In this document: piece after piece, positions 17,553 through 25,702 of the stretch
Numbering within the stretch: the stretch's first letter is position 1
How the letters are laid out: the number at the start of each line of letters is the position of its first letter
NCBI GenBank assembly: GCA_016784355.1
Contig: JADHUV010000028.1
Location: 1 to 34,169 of the forward strand
Source: Nitrospira sp.
GTDB taxonomy: Bacteria; Nitrospirota; Thermodesulfovibrionia; UBA6902
Length of the DNA stretch: 34,169 bases
Direction: 5' to 3'
Translations under genes and position numbers: made by a program
Notes under the pieces: model-generated
Seen by the model: only the letters and a program-made list of their open reading frames with translations
Databases searched by the model: none
Told to the model about the DNA's origin: nothing

Positions 17553-18203
17553 ATGGTATGGAAGGGTGAGACACAGTCATGGGAGGTGCTGGACGGTCTC
17601 GATCCTGTAATGGTGCAGAAGAATTCCGGTGCAGTATATGTTTCGCATAACGCTTCATATGAGCTGAATTGTCTCAGGGCAAAGATTAAAGTTTACATGC
17701 GGGACAGAAACATCCAGGGAAGTCCCGATGCCGGGGAGCGTCTGGTCATGGGACTGGGTGATCTTTCAAGACTTTCGATTCTGCAATACCTGACAAAGGC
17801 ATCTGATCTTCCTTTATCTGAGGAACTTGTCAGGCCCTCTGACCTTTCCGGCGGGGATATATTTCTTCGCGGTACACATATCCTGCCGCTTGTTTCTTTT
17901 GCAGAGTATTTCAGCAGTAATCCTGATGCACTGTTACAGGCAGGAGAGCGGCTTGGTGCAGTCAGGTGTGAGTACGGGGACATCGCGCTTCAGTTAAAGC
18001 CCTTTGCCCGTATACCGGTTGTTGTGATTTTATGGCTTGGGGATGAAGAGTTCCCTGCTGCCGCCTCCCTGCTCTTTGATGCAAGCTGTACGCTTCACTT
18101 GTCTACGGATATACTCTGGTCAACCGCGATGATTACGCTGGAGATGCTGCTGTCAGAGGCCGGGGCCTTTGAGCACTGTGAGTTTATAAAACTCCCTGAT
18201 TAA
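17553..18203 (+). CDS. DUF3786 domain protein
   Basis: 216 residues matching the DUF3786 pattern: LGDLSRLSILQYLTKASDLPL, DLSGGDIFLRGTHILPL, then LKPFARIPVVVILWLGDEEFPAAASLLFDASC and LSTDILW. The family is found mainly in anaerobes, its function is unknown to me, and some members are joined to iron-sulfur modules; this copy has no Cys cluster (only C60, C130, C182 and one near the end). Start ATG has a purine-rich GGGAAGGGA about 7 nt upstream. It stands alone between divergent gdh and a convergent kinase-like gene. Confidence 0.8.
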   Translation: MVWKGETQSWEVLDGLDPVMVQKNSGAVYVSHNASYELNCLRAKIKVYMRDRNIQGSPDAGERLVMGLGDLSRLSILQYLTKASDLPLSEELVRPSDLSGGDIFLRGTHILPLVSFAEYFSSNPDALLQAGERLGAVRCEYGDIALQLKPFARIPVVVILWLGDEEFPAAASLLFDASCTLHLSTDILWSTAMITLEMLLSEAGAFEHCEFIKLPD

Positions 18204-18219
18204 ACCTGCAATCGCATAA

Positions 18220-19266
18220 TTACTTTAGATATTCATTGACCCTATCCGGATAAAAGGCCTTATCGTCCAGTACATTATTTATGAAACGGAATATCTTTTT
18301 ACGACTGCCATCCGCGACCTCCGGGTAAAAGGCCGGGTTTGCGACTACCGCACCCCGGAATGCATAAAATGGCGCTGCCACACCGCAAAGATCCCGGTCG
18401 CCTGATTTTTCAATATACGTATTATAAAAAAGCTGCAGAGCCTCAAGATAAGGGCCCTTGACCCGGCCAAAGATATTTATTGACCAGAAAATATAATTCA
18501 TCGTCAGTGCGGTCACATCATCCGCTGCATCGCCCCAGGGTCCCCGGCTTCGGTCAAGCAGGACGATGTCCTGATTATCTTTAAACAGGATATTGCCCGG
18601 ATGAAAGTCCCCGTGAACCTGACAGAGTCTCTCTTCCCTGCGGCGGATTTTGAGTCGCCAGCTTATGCATTTCTGCTCTATCCTCTCAATCTCTGCATCC
18701 TCGATACAGCCGTCAGGATAGGAATCAAATACACCCATTAGACATTCGCCATGTCCGATAGTGTCTCTTATTTTACGTCTGTACAACTGTCGGGAGATTT
18801 TTTTTACTGAGTGAATCTCGGCAAGATAGCTGGTCAGGGTATCTATCTTCCGGATATCAATTTTATCAAGCCCCTGTTTTTCTCCCAGTTCATCAAGATC
18901 GGAAAAGTAATCTTTACCCTCTCCCTTTTCCATTAAGAGATAATACTCCTTCCCTCCCCCAATGGGCTTGATCTGTCCGTCAGGTGCTTCTGCCAGTACA
19001 TCAATTGCCTTTACATGGCGGGGCAGGAGATTAAAGTCATCCAGGTCCAGCAGAAATACCCCTGCCCGGTCAGATGGATAGTCGTGTTCAAGTCCGTCTG
19101 CAAAGAGACGCTTTAATACATAATTGACCGAACCTTCAGATGTTGAGGTCTCGATCAGGTAACCCCTGCCGTGGACACCTGTTCCGAGAGTGCTGATATT
19201 AATTCCAAGAAGTTCTCTCCCTGATATATTTCTTATGTAGCTTTCTATCTGCTTTATATTGATCAT
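18220..19266 (-). CDS. Aminoglycoside-phosphotransferase-fold kinase
   Basis: 348 residues with a protein-kinase-like small-molecule kinase fold: a nucleotide-binding N-lobe (YVLKRLF with the likely ATP lysine, then ...YYLLMEKGEG hinge), catalytic H218-G-D220-F-H-P-G-N225 and metal-binding D238 in LLDRSRG (usually D-F-D or D-W-E, so this is a variant). The long helical C-lobe is typical of APH/choline kinase relatives. The substrate is unknown; nothing indicates antibiotic resistance. It begins 15 bases after the uvrC stop, with a GGGGGG-rich Shine-Dalgarno, so it is likely co-transcribed with uvrC. Confidence 0.8.
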   Translation of the reverse strand: MINIKQIESYIRNISGRELLGINISTLGTGVHGRGYLIETSTSEGSVNYVLKRLFADGLEHDYPSDRAGVFLLDLDDFNLLPRHVKAIDVLAEAPDGQIKPIGGGKEYYLLMEKGEGKDYFSDLDELGEKQGLDKIDIRKIDTLTSYLAEIHSVKKISRQLYRRKIRDTIGHGECLMGVFDSYPDGCIEDAEIERIEQKCISWRLKIRRREERLCQVHGDFHPGNILFKDNQDIVLLDRSRGPWGDAADDVTALTMNYIFWSINIFGRVKGPYLEALQLFYNTYIEKSGDRDLCGVAAPFYAFRGAVVANPAFYPEVADGSRKKIFRFINNVLDDKAFYPDRVNEYLK

Positions 19267-19281
19267 CCTGCCCCCCTTTTT

Positions 19282-21141
19282 CTATGGCTGACCGCTATTT
19301 TTCCCTGATCCTGAGAGCGCCTCCCGCAGTATTTCTGCAGCCTTCCTGTTCATACCTTTAAGCCCGGTCAGTTCTTCAAGAGTAGCTTTGCGTATAGCCT
19401 CAAGACTACCGAAGTGCTTAAGAAGCAATAACCGCCTTGTCTTGCCGATACCCGTGATATCTTCCAGCGGCGAGTGGAGCGTCCTTTTTGAGCGAAGCTT
19501 TCTATGATAGCCAATTGCCGTGCGATGTACTTCATCCCTTATTCTCTGCAGCAGGTGCGTGCTGTCTGCTCCCTGCTGAAGGTAAAGAGGCCGTCCTCTT
19601 CCGGGAAGGTATATACGTTCCTGATCACGGATTATATTGCTGCCGGCATTGCTTTTCACAGGGCTTCTGGCCTTTGCGATCCCTGCAATCGCGATCTGAA
19701 GATCAAATGGTTTCATTGCCTCAAGCGCAGCAGATATCTGCCCCTTACCGCCGTCAACGAGTATCAGATCCGGAAAGTCAGCATGTGTCTCAAGGGTATT
19801 TTTCATATATCTGCCGGTTACCTCCCCGATCATCGCAAAGTCATTAGCGCCCTTGACGGTTTTTATTTTAAACAGCCTGTAATCATCTTTCCTGAATTTT
19901 CCATCTTCATAAAGGATCACGGCGCCTACCGCTTCTGCACCTGATATATTTGAAATGTCCATAGCCGCTATACGGCGCGGAAGTGTCTGCAGTTTCAGCA
20001 TCTCGCGTATGTCTATCAGGGTCTGATCGACAAGGACTTCCTTTTGCCGGTTATATGAGTGAAGGGCATTTTCATTGGCCATATTTAAAATACTTTTTTC
20101 AGCTGAGGATACAGCCTCTGAGAGCCTGACCTTCCCCTCTCGCTTAAGGGTGAGCCATTGCTGCAGTATGCTGAATTTATCTTTGATCGGCAGAATTACA
20201 CGAGGCGGCAGCAGTAACGATCTGGAATAAAATTGCTCAAGAAAGCCCTCGATCAGCTCAGGGGTATCTATCCCTTCAAGTTTCGGAAGAAAAAAATCAC
20301 GCTGCCCTGTTACGGTTCCATTACGTATAAAAAGGACAAACACAGCTGCCTCTTGCTTCTCCCTGTATATACCTATAACATCTGCATCTCCAAGGCCGGG
20401 ATCTACGACTCTTTGAGATTCCCATGCCCTCTGCAGCGCCTGCAGGGTATCGCGTATCTTTCCGGCCTGCTCAAACTCCAGCGCTGCAGACAGTTCATAC
20501 ATGCGCTTACGCAGTGTTGCGGTCAATTCCACTTTTTCGCCGCGGATCAGGGCCTCGACCTCGCTGACTATCTGCAGGTAAGCCTCATGATGTTTATCTG
20601 TCCGTAAAGACGATGAACAGGGCCCTATGCATTTATTCATCTGATACTGCACACAGGGCCTGAAGGGTTTTTCCATGCTGTGTCTGCAGGTTCTAAGCCC
20701 GAAATTTCTCCGGATAAATTTCAGCATCTCCCACATAATTCCTGATGGTATGTATGGTCCGAAATATGCTGCACCATCCTTTTCTATCCTGCGGACAACC
20801 TCAATCCTCGGCCACTTTTCCTTAATGGTGAGCCGGATATAAGGGTAACTCTTGTCGTCCCGCAGAACCACATTGTAAGGCGGTCTGTTTTTTTTAATCA
20901 GACTGGCCTCAAGTGCGAGCGCCTCAAGTTCATTGCCTGCAACTATATAGTCATAATCACATATCTGACTTACCATCCTTGACTTACGGTCATCCAGGGC
21001 CGCAGACTTTTGGAAGTACGATCTCATCCTGCTTCGGAGGTTCTTGGCCTTACCAACATAAAGGACCCTCTGCTTCTGATCCTTCATTATGTATACCCCG
21101 GGGGAGGCGGGTACGTTTTTCAGGCTCTCAGCTATATCCAT
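19282..21141 (-). CDS. uvrC: UvrABC excinuclease subunit C
   Basis: Dual-incision nuclease of nucleotide excision repair. 619 residues from the ATG at 21141. N-terminal GIY-YIG nuclease (PGVYIMKD...LYVGKAKNLRSRM, about 12-45) for the 3' cut, Cys cluster region CRHSMEKPFRPCVQYQMNKCIGPC, a UVR domain (ELSAALEFEQAGKIRDTLQAL) that meets UvrB, an RNase H-like endonuclease (AMDISNISG, ILVDGGKGQISAA) for the 5' cut, and C-terminal helix-hairpin-helices (LEDITGIGKTRRLLLLKHFGS). A GTG at 21156 would add five residues, but a TATAAT box at 21153-21148 lies inside that extension, so I take the ATG, which matches relatives. Confidence 0.96.
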   Translation of the reverse strand: MDIAESLKNVPASPGVYIMKDQKQRVLYVGKAKNLRSRMRSYFQKSAALDDRKSRMVSQICDYDYIVAGNELEALALEASLIKKNRPPYNVVLRDDKSYPYIRLTIKEKWPRIEVVRRIEKDGAAYFGPYIPSGIMWEMLKFIRRNFGLRTCRHSMEKPFRPCVQYQMNKCIGPCSSSLRTDKHHEAYLQIVSEVEALIRGEKVELTATLRKRMYELSAALEFEQAGKIRDTLQALQRAWESQRVVDPGLGDADVIGIYREKQEAAVFVLFIRNGTVTGQRDFFLPKLEGIDTPELIEGFLEQFYSRSLLLPPRVILPIKDKFSILQQWLTLKREGKVRLSEAVSSAEKSILNMANENALHSYNRQKEVLVDQTLIDIREMLKLQTLPRRIAAMDISNISGAEAVGAVILYEDGKFRKDDYRLFKIKTVKGANDFAMIGEVTGRYMKNTLETHADFPDLILVDGGKGQISAALEAMKPFDLQIAIAGIAKARSPVKSNAGSNIIRDQERIYLPGRGRPLYLQQGADSTHLLQRIRDEVHRTAIGYHRKLRSKRTLHSPLEDITGIGKTRRLLLLKHFGSLEAIRKATLEELTGLKGMNRKAAEILREALSGSGKNSGQP

Positions 21142-21147
21142 AAAGTC

Positions 21148-21176
21148 ATTATACACGATGGTGAAGGCCTGGAAAA
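21148..21176 (-). promoter_or_regulatory. Predicted uvrC promoter (leaderless)
   Basis: Perfect -10 TATAAT (21153-21148), 6 nt ahead of the ATG at 21141; the -35 at 17-nt spacing is TTTTCC (21176-21171), weak. Transcription would begin at the A of the start codon. Confidence 0.45.
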
Positions 21177-21314
21177 TTAAAAATCAGCTTTTTCATATGG
21201 CAACATCCTGATTTTATTAGCAAAAAAAATCCTATTTTTGTTTATGCTGACAATACAGCAGGTTAGATGCCTGAAATGACGGGAAGCCTTATATTATGCG
21301 GGTTCACAGGGGGG

Positions 21315-21342
21315 TTGACATGCCGCAAATATGAGATAGAAT
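21315..21342 (+). promoter_or_regulatory. Strong promoter of the structured RNA
   Basis: -35 TTGACA (21315-21320), a 16-nt spacer and -10 TAGAAT (21337-21342). The predicted start, near 21349, is about 13 nt before the first helix of the RNA and 440 bases from the next gene. Confidence 0.65.
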
Positions 21343-21348
21343 GAAATT

Positions 21349-21530
21349 AGATATACATTTTGCGATACTCTGGAGCCGGTGTAGACCGGAGGACTAAGCA
21401 AATCGGTTATGGCGGCGGGAGTTGGATGTGGAGTGCAGGCCTTTGAAATATAAGGAAGCCTAAAATATCTGCCAAAGCCCCAATAATAGAAATCGCTCCA
21501 GGTTTATCCGAAGCCGGGGTATCGCGAAAA
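21349..21530 (+). ncRNA. Candidate structured RNA, family not recognised
   Basis: Between uvrC and purC, with its own promoter. The core, 21362-21525 (164 nt), has nested perfect helices: H1 GCGATAC (21362-21368)/GTATCGC (21519-21525); H2 CTGGAGC (21370-21376)/GCTCCAG (21495-21501); a hairpin with stem CCGGT/ACCGG and GTAG loop (21376-21389); and an arm GGG-AG-TTGG (21417-21425)/CCAA-AG-CCC (21472-21480) with a tandem A-G/G-A internal loop, topped by a smaller hairpin (21437-21461). All pairs are visible in sequence; that it is transcribed is inference. Size and closed-rod shape would allow a 6S RNA, and a riboswitch for purC is another option, but I could not match conserved motifs of either, nor of tmRNA, RNase P, SRP, TPP, cobalamin or T-box RNAs. 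Confidence 0.6.
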
Positions 21531-21535
21531 TATTA

Positions 21536-21646
21536 ATAGAGCCATCATACGGTGTTTTTGGCAAGGCTGTTACGCCCAGGCATTTCAGAACGTGTCAGAG
21601 TTTCAGTTGTTCAAGGGTGTAAACCGGGTGATGACTCTATTTTTTT
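21536..21646 (+). terminator. Long hairpin with U-tract following the structured RNA
   Basis: ATAGAGCCATCA (21536-21547) pairs with TGATGACTCTAT (21629-21640), 11 of 12 positions, and is followed by a T-run to 21646. Inside, TTACGCCC pairs with GGGTGTAA through one G-U. This gives a ~105-nt hairpin that could end the upstream RNA, or act as a regulated terminator ahead of purC. Confidence 0.6.
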
Positions 21647-21788
21647 GTCCTCATAAGTCACCACCCTGCCCAGCAGTCTCTATTGACTAAATCTCCCCTG
21701 AAAAGTTACGTTAAAAACCTGTAATTTACTTAGACATATACATTATTTTTTAATATTAACATTAGAGTTACCGCTTCTGGAGGCAATC

Positions 21789-23102
21789 ATGGGAAGATAC
21801 CCTGAGCAGATAGAATTAAATCTTGACACCCCATTTTACAAGGGTTCAGTTCAAAATCTTTATGAGGTTCCCGGGCACGATGACCTGTTAATCAGTGAGA
21901 CTTCTTCTGGCGGTTCAGTGTTTGATGTAGGAACAATTTTCAATATAGAAGGCAGTGATACAGGCAGGGCCTGTTTCAGGCACCTGGTGTTTCAGGAATT
22001 GCAGAATCCAGAGTCCTGGAAGGCACTCTCTGATGAGCTGGATTCTCAGGGTGTGCTTAAGGCAGATAATGCAGGTCTGCTTAAAGATATGCTTGAAAAG
22101 TTTAAACAAACCGGGGCGCCGACTCATCATGGCGGCATGATAGAACGTGAGACCGGAAAAGTCTTTGCAAAGGGGTATCCTGGAAAGCCCAGCAACTTGA
22201 CGCTTATCAGAAAGTTTAAGGTCCTTAAACCTGAGCTTAAAAGACTGCTCGGCTGGTATTTTTATGACTATGAAGTATTCAGCGGGCAGGACGGATATGT
22301 TGTACCGCTTGAGTATATCGTACGGTTCGGACTGACAAGCGGTTCCTCTATCCTGAGAAAATATACCGCAATGAATGCCTCCGGAAAATCTGCATATCTG
22401 GCAGAACTCGGAGTAGATACGCCTTTAAGGTCATGGATGCAGTTTACCCCGCCCGTGATGGATCTTACGACAAAGTTTGAGCCTGAAGACAGAAATATCA
22501 GTCGTCAGGAGGCCTCGCTTACATCCTCACTCGGAGGCGCAGGTTTTGCAAAGTCGATGGTAATGGTACAGCTTGGGGCCTATATGCTCAGGCGCATTTT
22601 TTCCCGCATGGGGCTTTTCCTGTGGGACCTTAAATGGGAACTGGCAAGGGATGGTGAAGACCTGGTATTTGTGGATACCATTGATACAGATTCGGTCAGG
22701 GCGACAGTAAATGTCGAGGATGGCGGCAAGTCTTATTTTGTACACTTCAACAAACAGACCATGCGGGATTATTACAGGATCATGCATCCCGAGTGGCTTA
22801 CTGCCATTAATGAGGCAAAGTCGGCTGCGGCTAAAACTGGTCAGCCCTTTACGCAAGTTCTTGCTGAGGGTCAGCAAAGTGGAAAGTATGCCGGCACGCC
22901 TGAGCTGGATGAGACCTTTCACGATATACAGAAAGCCAAATTTTCAATGATACAGCACTTCATTCAGATTCAGGACAGCGGCGAGGATGTCAGGGCTGCG
23001 GCTGAAAGAATTGCAAAGATGGAGATAGAGTATTATCTCAAGTCCAACAAGAAGGAAAGTTATGAGGCGCTTAATGTTGCGGTAAAAGAAAGGGCGGGTT
23101 AG
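21789..23102 (+). CDS. purC: SAICAR synthetase-like protein, long form (PurC)
   Basis: PurC joins aspartate to CAIR in step 8 of purine synthesis. 437 residues, against about 240-300 for the usual enzyme. The SAICAR synthetase pattern is recognisable though divergent: GSVQNLYEVPGHDDLLISETSSGGSVFDVG (substrate for the usual K-D/N-x-Y-E and S-D-R-x-S-A-F-D), VPLEYIVRFGLTSGSSILRKY, GLFLWDLKWELARDGEDLVFVDTIDTDSVRA (usual E-F-G and D-E-I-x-P-D-S-x-R). An extra C-terminal region of about 100 residues follows a YYRIMHPEW block. It faces purB, the enzyme for the next step, which supports the call. Start ATG has GGAGG 6 nt upstream. The last codons lie inside a repeat hairpin. Function as a true SAICAR synthetase is likely but not certain. 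Confidence 0.78.
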   Translation: MGRYPEQIELNLDTPFYKGSVQNLYEVPGHDDLLISETSSGGSVFDVGTIFNIEGSDTGRACFRHLVFQELQNPESWKALSDELDSQGVLKADNAGLLKDMLEKFKQTGAPTHHGGMIERETGKVFAKGYPGKPSNLTLIRKFKVLKPELKRLLGWYFYDYEVFSGQDGYVVPLEYIVRFGLTSGSSILRKYTAMNASGKSAYLAELGVDTPLRSWMQFTPPVMDLTTKFEPEDRNISRQEASLTSSLGGAGFAKSMVMVQLGAYMLRRIFSRMGLFLWDLKWELARDGEDLVFVDTIDTDSVRATVNVEDGGKSYFVHFNKQTMRDYYRIMHPEWLTAINEAKSAAAKTGQPFTQVLAEGQQSGKYAGTPELDETFHDIQKAKFSMIQHFIQIQDSGEDVRAAAERIAKMEIEYYLKSNKKESYEALNVAVKERAG

Positions 23103-23112
23103 AAACCCGCCC
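23092..23112. terminator. Repeat hairpin ending purC and purB
   Basis: GGGCGGGTT/AACCCGCCC 9-bp arms with a 3-nt loop. On the minus strand a T-rich run follows, so it should terminate the purB operon. The left arm codes the last residues of purC. The sequence resembles GC-rich dispersed hairpins that end in CCCCTACGG. Confidence 0.7.
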
Positions 23113-23122
23113 CTACGGATAA

Positions 23123-24418
23123 TTATTTACCGAAAACTCTTTTGAAAATATAATTCACATTTTTGGTATAGAACTTCATATCAAAAAGTTTACCCATTTC
23201 TTTTGCGGGTATGTACTTTGTTACTGTCGCATCTTTTTCAAGTTCACCCTGAAATTCTTTTTTGTCCTTCCAGCTCTTCATCGCACACTTCTGCACGATA
23301 CTGTAAGCCTCTTCACGGCTGAGTCCTTTTTCTGTCAGGGTAATCAAGACCCTCTGTGAGCAGTGCAGACCGAAACTGCGGCCCAGGTTTTCCAGCATTC
23401 TATCCGGATAGACCTGCAGGTCTTTAAGCACTCCGGTTAGTCTGTGCAGCATGTAATCAATGAGGATCGTGCTGTCCGGTATGATTATCCTTTCAACTGA
23501 AGAGTGACTGATATCCCTTTCGTGCCATAGTGGAATGTTTTCCATCGCGGCAAGGGCATTAGACCTTACTACCCTTGCTAGACCGCTCATGTTTTCAGTA
23601 GCTATCGGGTTACGCTTATGAGGCATTGCAGAGGAACCTTTCTGACCTTTAGCAAAGGGCTCTTCGACCTCTAACACCTCGGTGCGCTGCAGGTGTCTGA
23701 TCTCCACGGATATCTTTTCTATGGTCCCGGCTATCAGGGCGAGAGTATTCATGAACTCTGCATGCCGATCTCTCTGTATTACCTGTGTGGCTATAGGTGC
23801 CGGCTTAAGACCGAGCTTTTTACAAACAAAGGTCTCAATCGCAGGCGGCAGGCTCGAGAAGGTTCCGACAGGTCCGGATAACTGACCGTAACTGATCGTC
23901 TCACGTGCGGCCTCCATGCGCTTGAGATTCCGTTTCATCTCTTCATACCATAATGCGAATGTAAGTCCGAAGGTCATAGGCTCTGCGTGTATGCCGTGAC
24001 TTCTGCCCATCCTGACCGTATCTTTATACTTATGGGCATTGTCCTTCAGTACCTTCATAAGAGTATGAATGTCTTCCAAAATGATATCAGCCGCATCCCT
24101 CATCAGAAGCGCAAGGGAGGTATCCACAACATCCGAGGATGTCAGCCCTTTATGAATGTAGCGCGAATCCGGCCCTACATGTTCCGCAACAGAGGTCAGG
24201 AAGGCGATAATATCATGCTTGACCTCTTCCTCAATCTCGTCTATACGTGAGACTGTGAAGGTCGCCTTTTTCTTGATAGTAGCGAGGCTTTTTTTCGGGA
24301 TCTCCCCTTTTTGGGCCCATGCCTCACAGGCTGCAAGCTCTACGTCCAGCCAGGCCTGGTATTTACGTTCCGGTTCCCATATCTTGCCCATAGCGGGTCT
24401 TGTGTAACGTGGTATCAA
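23123..24418 (-). CDS. purB: Adenylosuccinate lyase
   Basis: Cleaves SAICAR to AICAR plus fumarate, and adenylosuccinate to AMP plus fumarate. 431 residues of the fumarase/aspartase superfamily: N-terminal MIPRYTRPAMGKIWEPERKY, SSDVVDTS, the histidine block GRSHGIHAEPMTFG, and the signature GSSAMPHKRNP. The initiator is TTG at 24418, preceded by GGAGG with 5-nt spacing and matching the usual start; there is no better ATG. Last gene of the minus-strand glk operon; it converges on purC, the step before it. Confidence 0.96.
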   Translation of the reverse strand: MIPRYTRPAMGKIWEPERKYQAWLDVELAACEAWAQKGEIPKKSLATIKKKATFTVSRIDEIEEEVKHDIIAFLTSVAEHVGPDSRYIHKGLTSSDVVDTSLALLMRDAADIILEDIHTLMKVLKDNAHKYKDTVRMGRSHGIHAEPMTFGLTFALWYEEMKRNLKRMEAARETISYGQLSGPVGTFSSLPPAIETFVCKKLGLKPAPIATQVIQRDRHAEFMNTLALIAGTIEKISVEIRHLQRTEVLEVEEPFAKGQKGSSAMPHKRNPIATENMSGLARVVRSNALAAMENIPLWHERDISHSSVERIIIPDSTILIDYMLHRLTGVLKDLQVYPDRMLENLGRSFGLHCSQRVLITLTEKGLSREEAYSIVQKCAMKSWKDKKEFQGELEKDATVTKYIPAKEMGKLFDMKFYTKNVNYIFKRVFGK

Positions 24419-24488
24419 TTTTACCTCCTGAATATTTAAGCGGCTTTATTTGGTTTGTCATGACCGGCAAGCAGAGTCAATATATAAC

Positions 24489-25211
24489 TTACTTTCCGGT
24501 AGAAAGCCGACTGATCAGATACGAAGGCAGTCCTGCCTCCTGCATCTTTTTTTGAGTTACTAATATATCATAAGCAACCCTTTTTATTTCTATCAGCCCG
24601 TTCTTTATTACTATATATGAGGCCTCTGGAATACCATCACGCGGCTGCCCGACACTTCCTGCATTTACTATGAATCTGCTGTCTGGTTTTATGACTGCCT
24701 TTCTGTAACTGTAGGCGACAGCACCTTTAGCGGTCAGCTCGATAATCTGCGGTTCATGGGAATGCCCTGTAAGGCATATGGCAGTATTAAAATACCGGAA
24801 ATTTCTGGCCGCCTCAAGCCGTGTCCTGATGTAATTCCACTCTCCGGGTTCTCGCGGGGTGGCGTGTACAATATGAAAATCCTCTTCATACTTTACCAGC
24901 GGAAGCTTCTGGAGAAACTGCAGGTTATCGATGCTTATCACATCGCGTGTCCAGCCTATTACTTCCCGCGCATATACGCCGGCCCTCATGATATTACTCT
25001 TGCCCGCGACCATACTGTCATGATTTCCCATGACCATGACTGCAGCCTGATTCCTCAGGAGGTCCAGGCATTCATTAGGTTCAGGTCCGTAACCGACCGC
25101 ATCCCCCAGAAACAGTGTCCTATCGACACCATCTTTTGAGATAGACTCAAGTATCGCCTCCAGGGCGGCAAGGTTTGCATGCACATCAGATATAACAGCG
25201 CAGCTCTTCAT
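24489..25211 (-). CDS. Calcineurin-like metallophosphoesterase (YfcE/MJ0936-type)
   Basis: 240 residues with the two-metal phosphoesterase motifs in order: D-V-H-A-N near residue 9, GDAVGYGPEP, GNHDSM, GHSHEPQ, and NAGSVGQPRDG. This set is typical of small cytoplasmic phosphodiesterases of unknown natural substrate. The gene starts 9 bases after nusB and is followed by purB after 70 bases on the same strand, so it is part of the same operon. Weak Shine-Dalgarno. Confidence 0.9.
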   Translation of the reverse strand: MKSCAVISDVHANLAALEAILESISKDGVDRTLFLGDAVGYGPEPNECLDLLRNQAAVMVMGNHDSMVAGKSNIMRAGVYAREVIGWTRDVISIDNLQFLQKLPLVKYEEDFHIVHATPREPGEWNYIRTRLEAARNFRYFNTAICLTGHSHEPQIIELTAKGAVAYSYRKAVIKPDSRFIVNAGSVGQPRDGIPEASYIVIKNGLIEIKRVAYDILVTQKKMQEAGLPSYLISRLSTGK

Positions 25212-25220
25212 TGCGGCGGA

Positions 25221-25655
25221 CTACTTCGCTTTTTTTGTTTTTTTAGACTTTGGCTTGCCCTCATTAACTATCCTGTCAAGAATTCCATTTATAAAAGAAG
25301 CGGATTCCATAGTAGAGTATTTTTTGGCTATCTCAAGGGCCTCGTTAATAGAAACAGAAGCGGGGATATCAGGCCTGTATTTAAGCTCATAGGCAGCAAG
25401 TCTGAGTATGGTCCTGTCGATTACCGCCATGCGGTCGAGATCCCAGTTGTCTGCCGCGGCCGTAATGAACTCATCAATAGCAGGAAGATTGGCCCGTGTA
25501 TTTTTTATCAGGCCATGCGCAAACTGCATGACATCATCTTCCGCCTTATTGTTTTCCCAAAATTCATTCCACATCGGCATGTCCAGTTCACGACCTATTA
25601 ACTCGATCTGAAACAGAAGCTGCAGCGCATACTCTCTGGCTCTTCTTCTTTTCAT
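25221..25655 (-). CDS. nusB: Transcription antitermination factor NusB
   Basis: RNA-binding antitermination factor acting with NusE (S10) at rRNA operons. 144 residues, all helical: MKRRRAREYALQLLFQIELIG at the start, then LDRMAVIDRTILRLAAYEL and VSINEALEIAKKYSTMESASFINGILDRI, the standard NusB blocks, and a Lys-rich tail. It lies after ribH, the usual ribH-nusB pairing, with a 115-base gap containing an inverted repeat. No strong Shine-Dalgarno. Confidence 0.95.
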   Translation of the reverse strand: MKRRRAREYALQLLFQIELIGRELDMPMWNEFWENNKAEDDVMQFAHGLIKNTRANLPAIDEFITAAADNWDLDRMAVIDRTILRLAAYELKYRPDIPASVSINEALEIAKKYSTMESASFINGILDRIVNEGKPKSKKTKKAK

Positions 25656-25702
25656 ATAGCTGTGACAGGCATCATATGACTGTTACGTAGGATGGAACTG
25701 CC

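Larger units (their letters stand above)
21142..21788 (+). other. Intergenic region uvrC / purC
   Basis: 647 bases with no coding sequence I can support. From left to right: the uvrC promoter, a spacer (21177-21314) in which I see nothing, the structured RNA with its promoter and terminator hairpin, then an AT-rich purC upstream stretch (21647-21788) with no clear promoter and a GGAGG Shine-Dalgarno at 21779-21783. Confidence 0.7.

Noticed and set aside
21349..21525. tmRNA, RNase P, SRP, TPP, cobalamin or T-box RNA
   Set aside because: Conserved motifs that define each (for example the tmRNA CCACCA end, RNase P GAGGAAAGUCC, T-box AGGGUGGNACCGCG) are not present.
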